From: Betaproteobacteria bacterium
GTDB lineage: Bacteria > Pseudomonadota > Gammaproteobacteria > Burkholderiales > SG8-39
DNA length: 64,000 bases
Reading direction: 5' to 3'
Assembly: GCA_022340285.1 (NCBI GenBank)
Contig: JAJDOG010000010.1
Location: forward strand, 21,908-85,907
Position 1 is the first letter of the stretch. Every line of letters starts with the position of its first letter. The notes beneath the pieces are model-generated. The model saw only the letters and a program-made list of their open reading frames with translations, did no database searches and was not told where the DNA came from. Positions 52,630 to 61,213 of this stretch are shown here, piece by piece. A program made the position numbers and the translations under genes.

Positions 52630-53923
52630 AGCTACGGGCGTCGTGGGCATCGTCGCGCTCGTCCTGCTGTTCCTGATGAAGATGCCGATCGCGTTTGCAA
52701 TGGCATTCGTCGGATTCGTGGGGTTTGCCTATCTGGGCGGCATCGACTCGGCGCTCGCCCTGCTCTCGCAGGACATCCTCGATACGTTCACGTCCTATCC
52801 CCTGTCGGTCATTCCCATGTTCATCCTCATGGGATCCTTCGCGTACGCATCCGGCATCAGCAATCGGCTCTTCGCGACGACCTACACGTGGGTGGGCAGT
52901 CTGCGCGGCGGCCTCACGATCGCCACGGTGCTTGCGTGCGCCGGATTCGCGGCGATCTGCGGCTCCACCGCGGCGACCGCCGCCACCATGGGAAAGATCG
53001 CTCTCCCGGAGATGAAGAAGTACAACTACGACGACACCCTTGCCACGGGAACCGTCGCCGCCGCCGGCACCCTCGGCATCCTCATCCCGCCCAGCACCGT
53101 GCTCATCGTCTACGGGATCCTGGTCGAGGAATCCATCGGCAAGCTCTTCGTCGCCGGGATCGTTCCGGGATTCATCCTGAGCCTCATGTTCGTGGCAACC
53201 GTAGCGATCCTGTGCTCGCGAAATCCCGCGCTCGGCCCGCCCGGCGAAGCCACCACGTGGGCCGCAAAGGTGAAGGCGACCGCAGGAATCTTCGAGGCGG
53301 TCATCCTCTTCTTTCTGGCGATCGGCGGGCTGATCCTGGGGTGGTTCAGCCCGACCCAGGCCGGCGCGATCGGAGCCGGGGGCGCGTTGCTGATCGGCTT
53401 GATCCGGCGAAAGCTGGACTGGAAGACGTTCGTGGAGTCGGGAAAGGATGGCCTCCTCACCGGCTGCATGGTCCTGTTCATCATTGCGGGTGCCGTCGTC
53501 TTCGGCCATTTCCTGGCGATTTCGACGATCCCGTTCAAGCTCGCCGACTGGGTGGGTAACCTTCCGATCCATCGAATGGGCGTCATGGGGGTCATCATCC
53601 TCATCTATTTCGTGGGCGGCTTCTTCATGGATTCCATGGCGCTCATCGTGGTCACGATCCCGATCTTCTATCCCATCGTCCAGAAGCTGGGCTTCGATCC
53701 GATCTGGTTCGGGGTCATCGTGGTCCTGATCGGCGAGATGGGGGTGATCACGCCGCCGGTCGGCGTCAACGTCTTCGTGATCAAGGCCATCGCGCCGGAG
53801 ATCCCCATTCAGCTCATCTACAAGGGGATCTTTCCGTTTCTCGCCGCGATCATCCTGCTCTGCATCATCGTGCTGTTCGTGCCGGGGATCGCTACGTTCC
53901 TGCCCAGCCTCGTCAAGTATTGA
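52619..53923 (+). CDS. dctM: TRAP transporter large permease subunit
   Basis: This 434-residue, roughly 12-helix protein is the sodium-driven transport subunit. AFAMAFVGFVGFAYLGGIDS, then CAGFAAICGSTAATAATMGK and AAAGTLGILIPPSTVLIVYG, with MGVITPPVGVNVFVIKAIAP near the end, are DctM landmarks. It completes dctPQM and is followed 22 bp later by an AMP ligase that could activate the imported acid. Confidence 0.94.
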   Translation: MSPEATGVVGIVALVLLFLMKMPIAFAMAFVGFVGFAYLGGIDSALALLSQDILDTFTSYPLSVIPMFILMGSFAYASGISNRLFATTYTWVGSLRGGLTIATVLACAGFAAICGSTAATAATMGKIALPEMKKYNYDDTLATGTVAAAGTLGILIPPSTVLIVYGILVEESIGKLFVAGIVPGFILSLMFVATVAILCSRNPALGPPGEATTWAAKVKATAGIFEAVILFFLAIGGLILGWFSPTQAGAIGAGGALLIGLIRRKLDWKTFVESGKDGLLTGCMVLFIIAGAVVFGHFLAISTIPFKLADWVGNLPIHRMGVMGVIILIYFVGGFFMDSMALIVVTIPIFYPIVQKLGFDPIWFGVIVVLIGEMGVITPPVGVNVFVIKAIAPEIPIQLIYKGIFPFLAAIILLCIIVLFVPGIATFLPSLVKY

Positions 53924-53945
53924 GGCGGGCGGGCCTGGTCCGGTC

Positions 53946-55613
53946 ATGGGTAACGGCGGACTGCTCGAAGGCTGCGTGCCCTTTCCACCCGAGTTTGCGG
54001 AGCGCTACCGCAGCAAGGGCTACTGGAAGGGCAAGACGCTCGGCGAATGGCTGGACGAGTGGACTGCGCGTTACGGCGAGCGCACTGCCATTGTCTCCGG
54101 CGCGAAGCGGCTGAGCTACGCCGAGCTCGGCCGGCGGGTGGAACGCGTCGCGCGCTCGCTTGCGGCGCTGGGGCTGCGCCGGCACGACCGGGTGCTGATG
54201 CAGCTCAACAACGTGCCGGAGTTCCTCTACGTCACGCTGGCGCTATTCAAGATCGGTGCGCTGCCCGTGATGGCGCTGCCCGCGCACCGCGAAACCGAGA
54301 TCCGGCACTTCCTCGCCTTCTCGGAGGCGGTCGCGTCGTGCATCCCGAGGCGTTTCCGCAATTTCGATTATCTCCACATGATGCGCTCGATCGCTCCGGA
54401 CGCGCCGAGCCTGCGGCACATCCTCGTCACCGGCGAGGACGCGCCGTCGGGCACGGTCTCGATCGAAGCGATGGCGAACGGCGCAGCGGACGAGGTGCTC
54501 GGCGTCCTGGACAACTTGCGCCCGGCGTCCTCGGACGTGGCGCTCTTCATGGTGTCCGGCGGCACTACCGGGCTGCCGAAGCTGATTCCGCGCACCCACG
54601 ACGATTACGCCTACAACGTCGAGATCTCGGCGGACGTCTCCGGGCTAGGGCCCGAATCGGTGTTCCTCGTCGCGCTACCGATTTCGCACAACTTCCCGTT
54701 CGCCACGCCGGGCGCACTCGGCACGCTTTCGCGCGGCGGGACGGTGGTGCTCGCGCTGAGCCCCAGCGCCGAGGTCTGTATCCCCTTGATCGAGCGCGAG
54801 CGCGTGACCCATACGTCGACGGTCCCGGCAGTGACCATCCAGTGGCTGAGCTCACCACTTCGCGAGCGCCACGACTTGAGCTCGCTCGAGGTGGTGCAGG
54901 TGGGCGGCTCGCGGTTGAACGCCGAAGTCGCGCGGCGGGTGAAGCCGCTGCTCGGCGCAACGGTGCAACAGGTGTTCGGCATGGCCGAGGGGCTGAACAA
55001 TTTCACGCGGCTCGATGACCCCGAGGACGTCCTGTTCAATACGCAAGGGCGGCCACTGTCGCCGGACGACGAAGTGCGCGTGGTCGGCGACGACGGCAAG
55101 CCGGTCGCACCCGGCGAGCGGGGCGAGCTGCTCACGCGCGGGCCGTACACGGTGCGCGGCTATTACAAGGCGCCCGAGCAAAACCGGGCCGCGTTCACTC
55201 CAGACGGCTTCTATCGGACCGGCGACGTGGTGCGGCTGACGCCCTCCGGAAATTTCTCGGTCGATGGCCGGGTGAAGGACCTGATTAACCGCGGCGGCGA
55301 GAAGATCTCGGCGGAGGAGGTCGAGAACGCCGTGCTGCGCCACCCGGCGGTGCAGAACGTCGCCGTGGTGGCGATGCCGGATGCGGTGCTCGGAGAGGCC
55401 GTCTGCGCCTACGTCATCGTGGAGCCGGAGCGCGCGCTGACGCTCGAATCGCTGCGCGCGTTCCTCGAGCGCGCCGGCATCGCGCGGTTCAAGCTTCCCG
55501 AGCGGATGGAGACGGTGGACCGGTTGCCGCTCACGAGCGTCGGCAAGGTCAGCAAGAAAGATCTGCGCGCGGACATCGCCGCTCGGCTGCGCGCAGAAGG
55601 GAAGGTCGCGTAG
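53946..55613 (+). CDS. AMP ligase, 2,3-dihydroxybenzoate/salicylate-type (EntE-like)
   Basis: This 555-residue ANL enzyme begins with the EntE-type region FPPEFAERYRSKGYWKGKTL. It has the ATP motif MVSGGTTGLPKLIPRTHDDY, then ALPISHNFPFATPGALGTLS, which is characteristic of aryl-acid AMP ligases. FYRTGDVVRLTPSGNFSVDG is the hinge, and LPLTSVGKVSKKDL carries the catalytic lysine. It follows dctM closely. An aromatic acid substrate is suggested, which fits TRAP-mediated uptake of such acids. Confidence 0.9.
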   Translation: MGNGGLLEGCVPFPPEFAERYRSKGYWKGKTLGEWLDEWTARYGERTAIVSGAKRLSYAELGRRVERVARSLAALGLRRHDRVLMQLNNVPEFLYVTLALFKIGALPVMALPAHRETEIRHFLAFSEAVASCIPRRFRNFDYLHMMRSIAPDAPSLRHILVTGEDAPSGTVSIEAMANGAADEVLGVLDNLRPASSDVALFMVSGGTTGLPKLIPRTHDDYAYNVEISADVSGLGPESVFLVALPISHNFPFATPGALGTLSRGGTVVLALSPSAEVCIPLIERERVTHTSTVPAVTIQWLSSPLRERHDLSSLEVVQVGGSRLNAEVARRVKPLLGATVQQVFGMAEGLNNFTRLDDPEDVLFNTQGRPLSPDDEVRVVGDDGKPVAPGERGELLTRGPYTVRGYYKAPEQNRAAFTPDGFYRTGDVVRLTPSGNFSVDGRVKDLINRGGEKISAEEVENAVLRHPAVQNVAVVAMPDAVLGEAVCAYVIVEPERALTLESLRAFLERAGIARFKLPERMETVDRLPLTSVGKVSKKDLRADIAARLRAEGKVA

Positions 55614-55648
55614 CCGGGCGCAGAAGCATCGAGGCGAGGAGCGCTCCA

Positions 55649-55817
55649 ATGATCAAGGTCGTCTACTTCTTCAAGCGCAGGCCGGAGATGTCGGTCGAGG
55701 CGATCCCGGGGGACGACTCGCGCGCAGCTCATCACCGCGCTGCCGCGCATTCGGCGGCACGTGACCGAATCCCTCCCTCTCCGCCAGATCAATTGCTTGC
55801 CGGTGATTCCGCGATAG
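55649..55817 (+). pseudogene. EthD-domain gene remnant, frameshifted and truncated
   Basis: The first 18 codons read MIKVVYFFKRRPEMSVEA, a typical EthD-family start. The next expected residues (FQRYWR-like) are missing, and the family pattern resumes one frame over as AQLITALPRIRRHVTES. This second frame runs through the right-hand 21-bp att copy and stops at 55815-55817. EthD-family proteins are usually about 100 residues or longer, so the gene has lost its end. It likely followed the upstream ligase, with a gaggcgagga ribosome-binding site still present. Confidence 0.7.
55766..55786 (+). repeat. Right attachment-site copy (tRNA-Ser 3' end)
   Basis: This is an exact 21-bp duplicate of 41109-41129, ending in CCA at the precise 3' end of tRNA-Ser. 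No other part of the tRNA is present. It marks the right edge of the island. Confidence 0.8.
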
Positions 55818-55968
55818 TGTCCTAGGGAGTCACCTTCTCCAATTCTTCTTCAATTAGGGTGACGTGCCTCGCACGCTGTTATTCACGCTCAACAACTTCG
55901 TGCTGGACGTCAAAAGACTAGCGCGCGACCCGACCGCCCTGGGCGCTCCGTGCGCGAACTCGCGCAGG

Positions 55969-55990
55969 CCTGTGTGCGACAGCGCACAGA
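55969..55990 (+). promoter_or_regulatory. CCTGTGT-N7-CGCACAGA element, copy 1
   Basis: The sequence is cctgtgt-gcgacag-cgcacaga and ends 84 nt before the ATG at 56075. Related copies precede csbD, the entericidin gene, the collagen-like gene and, more weakly, the gene at 57996. Confidence 0.65.
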
Positions 55991-56074
55991 ACATCTCGCA
56001 GAACGGGGTATACGTGGTGCGACGGGGAAGATCCTCTTCCCATGATTTTGTTCTCCACGAATTAAGGAGGTTCC

Positions 56075-56440
56075 ATGGACATTTCCAAGCTTCGTGCCCA
56101 AGCAACGCCGTTTCTCTGGGGCGCGGCCGTGGGCGCGATCGCGCTCGCAATCGTCGGGTTCAACTGGGGCGGCTGGGTGACCGGCGGCACGGCGGAGCGA
56201 CTTGCCTCAGGGCGTGCCGACGCGGCGATCGTATCGGCGCTTACTCCGATATGCGTGGCCCAGTTCCAAAAGGGTGACGACGCGCAGGCCAAGCTCGCGG
56301 CGCTGAAGGAAATCAAGGGTTGGGAGCAGGGCGACTACGTCGGAAAGGGCGGCTGGGCAACTATGCCCGGTAGCACCGCCGAACCAAACCGCGATGTCGC
56401 GACGGCCTGTGCCGAGCAGCTCAACAAGCTTGTCCTGTAA
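56075..56440 (+). CDS. Conserved hypothetical membrane-anchored protein
   Basis: This 121-residue protein has one N-terminal helix (FLWGAAVGAIALAIVGFNWG, residues 13-32). The periplasmic part includes GTAERLASGRADAAIVSALT and a CVAQFQKGDDAQAKLAALKE segment, and two cysteines (CVAQ and ACAEQ) could form a disulphide. It has a strong aaggagg site. The pattern recurs in proteobacteria, but no function is assigned. An upstream CGCACAGA element suggests stress control. Confidence 0.8.
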   Translation: MDISKLRAQATPFLWGAAVGAIALAIVGFNWGGWVTGGTAERLASGRADAAIVSALTPICVAQFQKGDDAQAKLAALKEIKGWEQGDYVGKGGWATMPGSTAEPNRDVATACAEQLNKLVL

Positions 56441-56467
56441 GCGAAGAGCCCGGCAGTTCCTTGTTCC

Positions 56468-56489
56468 GTCGAGCCCTATCGGGCTCGAC
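56468..56489. terminator. Hairpin after the 56075 gene (no U-tract)
   Basis: gtcgagccc and gggctcgac enclose tatc. It lies 28 bp past the stop of the gene and could end transcription in either direction, although the usual T-run is absent. Confidence 0.45.
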
Positions 56490-56638
56490 TACCGAGCGTC
56501 GTGATTGAGATCAAGCGCTCTTCGCGCCTTCGGGCGAACGACTTGACACGCGAACAGGACGGGCGAAAAGCGCCGAAGGCGAAGCATGGCGGGAAGCGGG
56601 GCGGCTAGACCCGATCCCGCACACGGTGCGTGACGTCC

Positions 56639-57838
56639 CTAGGATGCAAGCCAGCGTCTGACGGCTGCGTAGACTTCCGGGTGGCTGAGCAGGTCCAGGT
56701 GGTTCATGCCGTAGCCGATCCACTGCCGGGATTCGGGAAACGACAGGGTCAGCCGCGGATCGGCGTGGCGGCCCAGCGCGCTGCTCACTGGCACGAGGCC
56801 ATCGCCCAGGAGGCGGTCGCTGAGGTCGCCTGCCCGCTTGCCGGTCGTGGCGGCGATCGCATAGCACTCCGCGCGATCCGGCAAGGGCACGGGCCGGCGC
56901 AAGTCCTGCGAGCCCGCAAACCGATCCCGCCCTTCCCAGTCCTCGTCGAGGAGGCTGCCGTAGCGGAGATCGGTGACGCCCGCGCTGCGGATCTTTCCCA
57001 GGCGCGCGAAAGGAGCGGTATAGGGGCTAGTTCCAAGAATCACGTCGACCCAGTGGCCGCCGCGCTCGAGCGGCGCGCCATGGTGCGGCGTGCCGAGGAA
57101 GACAAGCTTGCGCAGCTGCGTCGGCCATTTGTGCCCGGATTCCGCGCCGTAGTGGCAGGCGCTGCGAGACACCAGCCCGCCCATGCTGTGCCCGATCATC
57201 ACCAGTTCCTCCACTGCGACCGGCCACTGCTCGAGCAGTACCTCGATCAAGCTCGCGAAGGCACGGCCATTCGAGGACACGTGAAGTCCGCTGTTGTAAT
57301 GCAGATAAACCGGCGTGTAGCCGAGGTCGCGCGCGAGGGCGGCACCATGGTCGTGCCCCTGCCGCTGCCATTGCAGATCATTCAGGCACAGGCCGTGCAC
57401 GAGCACGGCGAGCTTGGCGGTCGGCTGCCCGATCGTGGCAGCCAGAGACTGCCGCGCCAGGTCGAGCGGTCGACCGTTGCGGCGCAGGCGCATAGAAACC
57501 GCGAGCGGGTTTTGAGTCGCCGCCAGGTAATCACCCAGGACGCCGTTCAGCGCGGCAAGGACGGCTTCGCGTCCGGGCGACGGGCTTGCCTCGTCGAGCA
57601 TCGGCAGGAGCCGCGCGAGCACTGCATCGATCCCGCCGCCCACCAGGCCGGTCACTCCGCGCACGGTCCGATAGACCAGACCGGTGATTCCGCGGGCGCG
57701 GCGCGGGTGCGACAAGCCAGGGGCGCTGGGGAGCCGGACAATGTTCTGGTGCAGCGCCTCCACGAGCTCGGTCAAGCCAATCGTGGCATCGATCGCGAGC
57801 CGGCTAGCGCCCTGCAGGTCGGAGAGCGGGTGCTTCAT
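56639..57838 (-). CDS. Alpha/beta hydrolase, putative lipase/esterase
   Basis: This 399-residue hydrolase has the oxyanion-hole HGLCLND, nucleophile elbow IGHSMGGLVSRSAC near residue 220, acid region GDGLVPVSSALGRH and a late His in NHLDLLSHPEVYAAVRRWL. The first 130 residues form an N-terminal extension of unknown role. No signal peptide is seen. The fold resembles PGAP1-like or triacylglycerol-lipase-like enzymes. It is transcribed opposite to the flanking small genes. Confidence 0.88.
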   Translation of the reverse strand: MKHPLSDLQGASRLAIDATIGLTELVEALHQNIVRLPSAPGLSHPRRARGITGLVYRTVRGVTGLVGGGIDAVLARLLPMLDEASPSPGREAVLAALNGVLGDYLAATQNPLAVSMRLRRNGRPLDLARQSLAATIGQPTAKLAVLVHGLCLNDLQWQRQGHDHGAALARDLGYTPVYLHYNSGLHVSSNGRAFASLIEVLLEQWPVAVEELVMIGHSMGGLVSRSACHYGAESGHKWPTQLRKLVFLGTPHHGAPLERGGHWVDVILGTSPYTAPFARLGKIRSAGVTDLRYGSLLDEDWEGRDRFAGSQDLRRPVPLPDRAECYAIAATTGKRAGDLSDRLLGDGLVPVSSALGRHADPRLTLSFPESRQWIGYGMNHLDLLSHPEVYAAVRRWLAS

Positions 57839-57887
57839 TGCTGCCCATTATCGCAGCCCGCAACGTGGAGTCGATCCAATCGCACTA

Positions 57888-57909
57888 TGTAGGAGCGCCA
57901 CCGAACAGA
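57888..57909 (+). promoter_or_regulatory. Degenerate CGCACAGA-type element, copy 5
   Basis: The right half cgaacaga differs by one base from CGCACAGA, and the spacer gcgccac resembles that of the csbD copy. It ends 86 nt before ATG 57996, like the stronger copies, but the left half is weak. Confidence 0.35.
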
Positions 57910-57995
57910 TCTATTCCCGCACATAGGAAACCATATAGGCGTGGCGGTTGAAATCCGAACGGGACCGACCGCGTAATCGATTGCCGGGAGCTCTC

Positions 57996-58484
57996 ATGAG
58001 AACGCAAGCCGATCAAGCTCCATCCCTGCCGCTACTGATCGGGGGCGTCGTGGCGATCCTGCTCGGTACCTCTGGCTTTGCGGCCGTTATGGCCTGGACG
58101 CCAGCTGCGACGGACGAAGCAGGCATTGTCTTCGCATCAGACAAGCTCCCGACACCACCGGATGCTTTGCTCGGCGCGCAGGCGCCGCGTGCTACTCCAC
58201 AGGGCGAGGGCGACACTCGGCCCACCGTGAAGTGCGCGGGATGCGGTGTCATCGCGTCCATGCGGGAGATCCGGCAACCTGCCACAGGAATTGATCCCGG
58301 CACGGCAGGCGGGACGGCGCGGCGCGGCCAATCCGATCTGCCAGGCGAGTCGACCAGGAGCTACGAAGTCACGGTCCGCATGAATGATGGATCGAACCAC
58401 GTGTTCATGGATTCGAAGCCCGCCAACTGGCGACCGGGACAACGCGTGATACTCGTCGAAGGCAGGAGCCACATGCACGATTGA
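57996..58484 (+). CDS. Hypothetical single-pass membrane protein
   Basis: This 162-residue protein starts at ATG 57996 after a gggag site. A membrane helix (LPLLIGGVVAILLGTSGFAA, residues 11-30) is followed by a CAGCG pair. The C-terminal region SYEVTVRMNDGSNHVFMDSK and WRPGQRVILVEG resembles the C-terminal beta segment of SlyB/17-kDa-type outer-membrane proteins. The CxxC might bind metal or form a disulphide. No function is assigned. Confidence 0.7.
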   Translation: MRTQADQAPSLPLLIGGVVAILLGTSGFAAVMAWTPAATDEAGIVFASDKLPTPPDALLGAQAPRATPQGEGDTRPTVKCAGCGVIASMREIRQPATGIDPGTAGGTARRGQSDLPGESTRSYEVTVRMNDGSNHVFMDSKPANWRPGQRVILVEGRSHMHD

Positions 58485-58532
58485 AATCCGTGCGGGGGCA
58501 CTACCAACGCAGGACAGGAACAGGAGACTTAG

Positions 58533-58730
58533 ATGATGAGACTCGGAAAGAGGGTCGGCGCAACCTTGGCTATGAGTGCACTGCTTGCCACGTCATTCGG
58601 CTGCCAGAAGCAGGAAGGCCCGGCAGAGCAGGCCGGCAAGGAAGTCGACAAGGCGGTGGAGAAGGTCGGACAACAGATCGAGAAAGCCGGTGACAGCATC
58701 CAGGACGCGGCAAAGCGCGACAAGAAGTAA
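58533..58730 (+). CDS. Small entericidin-like lipoprotein
   Basis: This 65-residue protein has a lipoprotein signal ending SFGC (MSALLATSFGC). A short amphipathic coiled coil follows (AGKEVDKAVEKVGQQIEKAG, then DSIQDAAKRDKK). The tail is similar to the entericidin-like gene at 63156 (GGDKIQDKAQR). Two start codons (58533 and 58536) follow a caggag site. It is 48 bp after the 57996 gene and may share its transcript. Confidence 0.8.
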   Translation: MMRLGKRVGATLAMSALLATSFGCQKQEGPAEQAGKEVDKAVEKVGQQIEKAGDSIQDAAKRDKK

Positions 58731-58762
58731 TCGCAAGCCGTGACGCCTGGTGTGGCCGTCAA

Positions 58763-58784
58763 CCTGTGTACTCCACCGCACAGA
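58763..58784 (+). promoter_or_regulatory. CCTGTGT-N7-CGCACAGA element, copy 2
   Basis: The sequence is cctgtgt-actccac-cgcacaga, ending 80 nt before the csbD start. Both half-sites are identical to copy 1. Confidence 0.7.
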
Positions 58785-58864
58785 CCGTGCCTGATCATGC
58801 GACTAGCCTTGCATGTATCGATTGCCGATTCCGCCAGTCGGGTTCCGCGCGCAAGGAGTTTGAT

Positions 58865-59083
58865 ATGAACTGGGACATCGTCGAAGGCAACTGGAAGCAG
58901 TTCAAGGGCAAAGTGAGAGCGCGGTGGGGGAATCTCAGCGATGATCACCTCGAGGTTATCGCCGGCAAACGCGTAGCGTTGGTGGGCAAGCTCCAGGAAG
59001 CCTACGGCATCACAAAGGGGGAAGCCGAGCAGCAGATCAAGCGCTTCGAGCAGCTCAACAAGGATTACCGTCCGAAGAGCTAA
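58865..59083 (+). CDS. CsbD family stress protein
   Basis: From ATG 58865 (aaggag site) the 72-residue protein starts MNWDIVEGNWKQFKGKVRAR and continues WGNLSDDHLEVIAGKRVALV, the CsbD pattern. Members are small, hydrophilic and often highly induced by general stress, with no known activity. An in-frame start upstream at 58766 lies in the regulatory region and is rejected. Confidence 0.92.
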   Translation: MNWDIVEGNWKQFKGKVRARWGNLSDDHLEVIAGKRVALVGKLQEAYGITKGEAEQQIKRFEQLNKDYRPKS

Positions 59084-59287
59084 CCCCAGATGCTGGTCAT
59101 CCTCGGCTAGGTACCAGCGAACGGTTGGAGATTGCGCTGCACCGCTGAGTCGGTTTGGTCATCAGGCCGCTCTCTTGCGCTCTCTTGCATTCGCCGACGC
59201 CGGAGTGCCGCTATCGTTGCGCGATTTTGACGGCTCCGTTACGCTGGCTGCAGTGGGCGGATTCCGCGCTCGCAAGTATCCAGAGTG

Positions 59288-60016
59288 ATGACCAGGACCA
59301 TCTGTCCGGCGCTGTTCCTGCTCGCCGCGATGGCGGCGCACGGCGGCGTGACGGCTGAACCCGATCCAGAGAAATGGCTCGCGGGGGCTGAGGCCGCTTA
59401 CGCAAGAGTCGACCGCTACACCGCCATCTTTCACAAGCAGCAACGGGTCGCCGGCGAGCTCCTTGCCGAAGAGACCATCCTCCTCAAGTGCAGAAAGAAG
59501 CCATTCAGCCTGTACATGAAATGGCTTACCGAGCCTTTCAAGGGGAGCGAGTTGCTGTACGTGGCCGGATGGAATGAAGACCGCATCAGGGCTCACCGGG
59601 GCGGGATACTGCGTTTCATCACGCGCAATATCGATCCGAGCGACCCTGGGCTCCTGGCGGGGAACCTTCGCCCGGTCACCAGTACCGGAATCGGCTACCT
59701 CCTGCAGACCGTTGCGCTGAACATCCGCAAGGCGATCGAGGCCGGCGAGCTCACGTTCTCCGAGCGCGGCGAAGAGAATGTATACGGCAGGAGGACGCAG
59801 ATCCTGGGAGTGGTCCTGCCACGAGACAAAGCGAACGACTACGACGGCGCCCGGTTCGTCATCAACCAGGATCTCGCGACCAAGATCCTGCTAAGGATCA
59901 GAGTCTATGACCGGGACGACCAGCTCGTCGAAAACTACGGGTACGAGAACCTGGACCTCGAGGCGCCGCTCTCGGATGCCGACTTCGATCCGAAAAATCC
60001 TGCGTATCACTTCTAA
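59288..60016 (+). CDS. DUF1571 family exported protein (LolA-like fold)
   Basis: A 242-residue precursor with a signal peptide (TICPALFLLAAMAAHGGVTA). The mature part reads YTAIFHKQQRVAGELLAEET, then FSLYMKWLTEPFKGSELLYV and HRGGILRFITRNIDPSDPGL, which match DUF1571, related to outer-membrane lipoprotein-sorting proteins. The start is ATG 59288, with a GTG just before it. It probably acts in the periplasm on lipids or lipoproteins. Confidence 0.85.
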   Translation: MTRTICPALFLLAAMAAHGGVTAEPDPEKWLAGAEAAYARVDRYTAIFHKQQRVAGELLAEETILLKCRKKPFSLYMKWLTEPFKGSELLYVAGWNEDRIRAHRGGILRFITRNIDPSDPGLLAGNLRPVTSTGIGYLLQTVALNIRKAIEAGELTFSERGEENVYGRRTQILGVVLPRDKANDYDGARFVINQDLATKILLRIRVYDRDDQLVENYGYENLDLEAPLSDADFDPKNPAYHF

Positions 60017-60253
60017 GCGCACCGGGGTCAGGCAGAGACGCGCTGGCCTCGGCGGGCTCTGGGCGCAGGCGAACGTGGGCGTTTGAGCCCTACGACGTCG
60101 CCGGCGATGTCCATTCCGTGGCGCGGCGCTCCTGTGGCCGGCATGCCAGCCGCCAAGATCCAGACTGGGGCTTTCGGTGACCCGCAGCTGAGACCGGCCG
60201 CATGAGAGGAGGAACGATCAAACGGATATGAGTACCAGTGATTGCCTGCAGGA
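60017..60253. other. Intergenic region between convergent genes
   Basis: Nothing recognisable is seen in these 237 bp. A gagaggagga stretch at about 60205 is followed by an ATG that gives only 17 codons, so it is not called. Confidence 0.4.
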
Positions 60254-61213
60254 TCAGTGCGCGTCGCGGGGTCGAGGCTGATTCGGCGGCCGCGTTACTC
60301 CGCTGATCGATCGCGCTTCGATGTAGATACGGGTGATTTTCGGGTATCGCAATCGGATTTCATGTTCGATATTCGCAACAGCGGCGACAATCTGATCGGC
60401 GGTCGAATCGCGCTCGAATTCCACGTCGAGCGTCAGCAATATTTCGTCGGGTCCGAGATACATTGAAAGCGGGCGAGCGGTGGCGCGTACCCGAGGGTTG
60501 CGCAGGGCGAGGTCGCGGATTGCCGCAGCCGTTTCCGGCTCGACGCCCTCGCCGATCAGCAGCCCCCTCGATTCGCGAATCAGCAGCACCGCAACGCCGG
60601 CGAGCAAGAGGCCAATCACGACCGACGCGGCGCCATCGATGATGGGAAGATCGAGACGATGACTCAGGTACACGCCGACGGCTGCCACTGCCAGCCCGCC
60701 GAGAGCGGCGGCGTCTTCGGCGAGCACCGTGTACGTCATGGGGTCCTTGCTCGTCTTGAGCGAGCGCCAAAACGGGATGTCGCGTTTTGTTCCAAGGAAC
60801 TGGCGCAAGGCAACCGCGAAACTGCCACCTTCGAACAACGCTGCCGCGGCGAGCACGATGTAATTCCAGGCCGCGTCGCGCAGCGGCTCCGGGTGCAGCA
60901 TGTGCAGCACACCTTCGTAAGCGGATATTCCGCCGCCGAGCCCGAAAATGAGCACTGCGACCATGAGGCTCCAGAAATAGAGCTCCTTGCCGTGTCCGAA
61001 GGGGTGCTCAGGCGTGGCTTTCCGCTTGCTCAGTTTCATGCCGACAAGCAAGAGCGCGCCGTTGCCGGTATCCACAATTGAATGGATACCTTCGGACAGC
61101 ATCGCGGAGCTCCCAGTGATGCCGGCGGCGATGAATTTGGTAAGCGCGATGGCGCTGTTCGCGGCGATCGCGCCGTAGGCCACGATTTTTGAATCGGACA
61201 AGATGACATCCAC
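60254..61213 (-). CDS. Cation diffusion facilitator family transporter
   Basis: This 319-residue CDF exports divalent metals such as zinc or iron in exchange for protons. Metal-site motifs are GIHSIVDTGNG (HxxxD) in helix 2 and TVLAEDAAALGGLAVAAVGV (ExxxA/D-type) in helix 5. HPFGHGKELYFWSL lies between helices 2 and 3. The C-terminal cytosolic ferredoxin-like domain covers residues 210-300. It lacks a His-rich loop, so the metal is uncertain. Confidence 0.92.
   Translation of the reverse strand: MDVILSDSKIVAYGAIAANSAIALTKFIAAGITGSSAMLSEGIHSIVDTGNGALLLVGMKLSKRKATPEHPFGHGKELYFWSLMVAVLIFGLGGGISAYEGVLHMLHPEPLRDAAWNYIVLAAAALFEGGSFAVALRQFLGTKRDIPFWRSLKTSKDPMTYTVLAEDAAALGGLAVAAVGVYLSHRLDLPIIDGAASVVIGLLLAGVAVLLIRESRGLLIGEGVEPETAAAIRDLALRNPRVRATARPLSMYLGPDEILLTLDVEFERDSTADQIVAAVANIEHEIRLRYPKITRIYIEARSISGVTRPPNQPRPRDAH

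Larger units (their letters stand above)
41130..55786. mobile_element. Putative tRNA-Ser genomic island, about 14.7 kb
   Basis: The element lies between the 3' end of an intact tRNA-Ser(CGA) and an exact 21-bp copy of that end. It carries a TIR protein, lipid-related enzymes, an acyl-CoA ligase and hydrolase pair, a TRAP transporter and an EntE-like ligase. No integrase or excisionase was found, so it is probably immobile on its own, having lost its recombination module or been moved in trans. A gene of the EthD type is truncated at the right junction. Confidence 0.65.

Noticed and set aside
52463..53947. A 494-codon minus-strand frame
   Set aside because: It is antisense to dctM and shows shadow-type composition.
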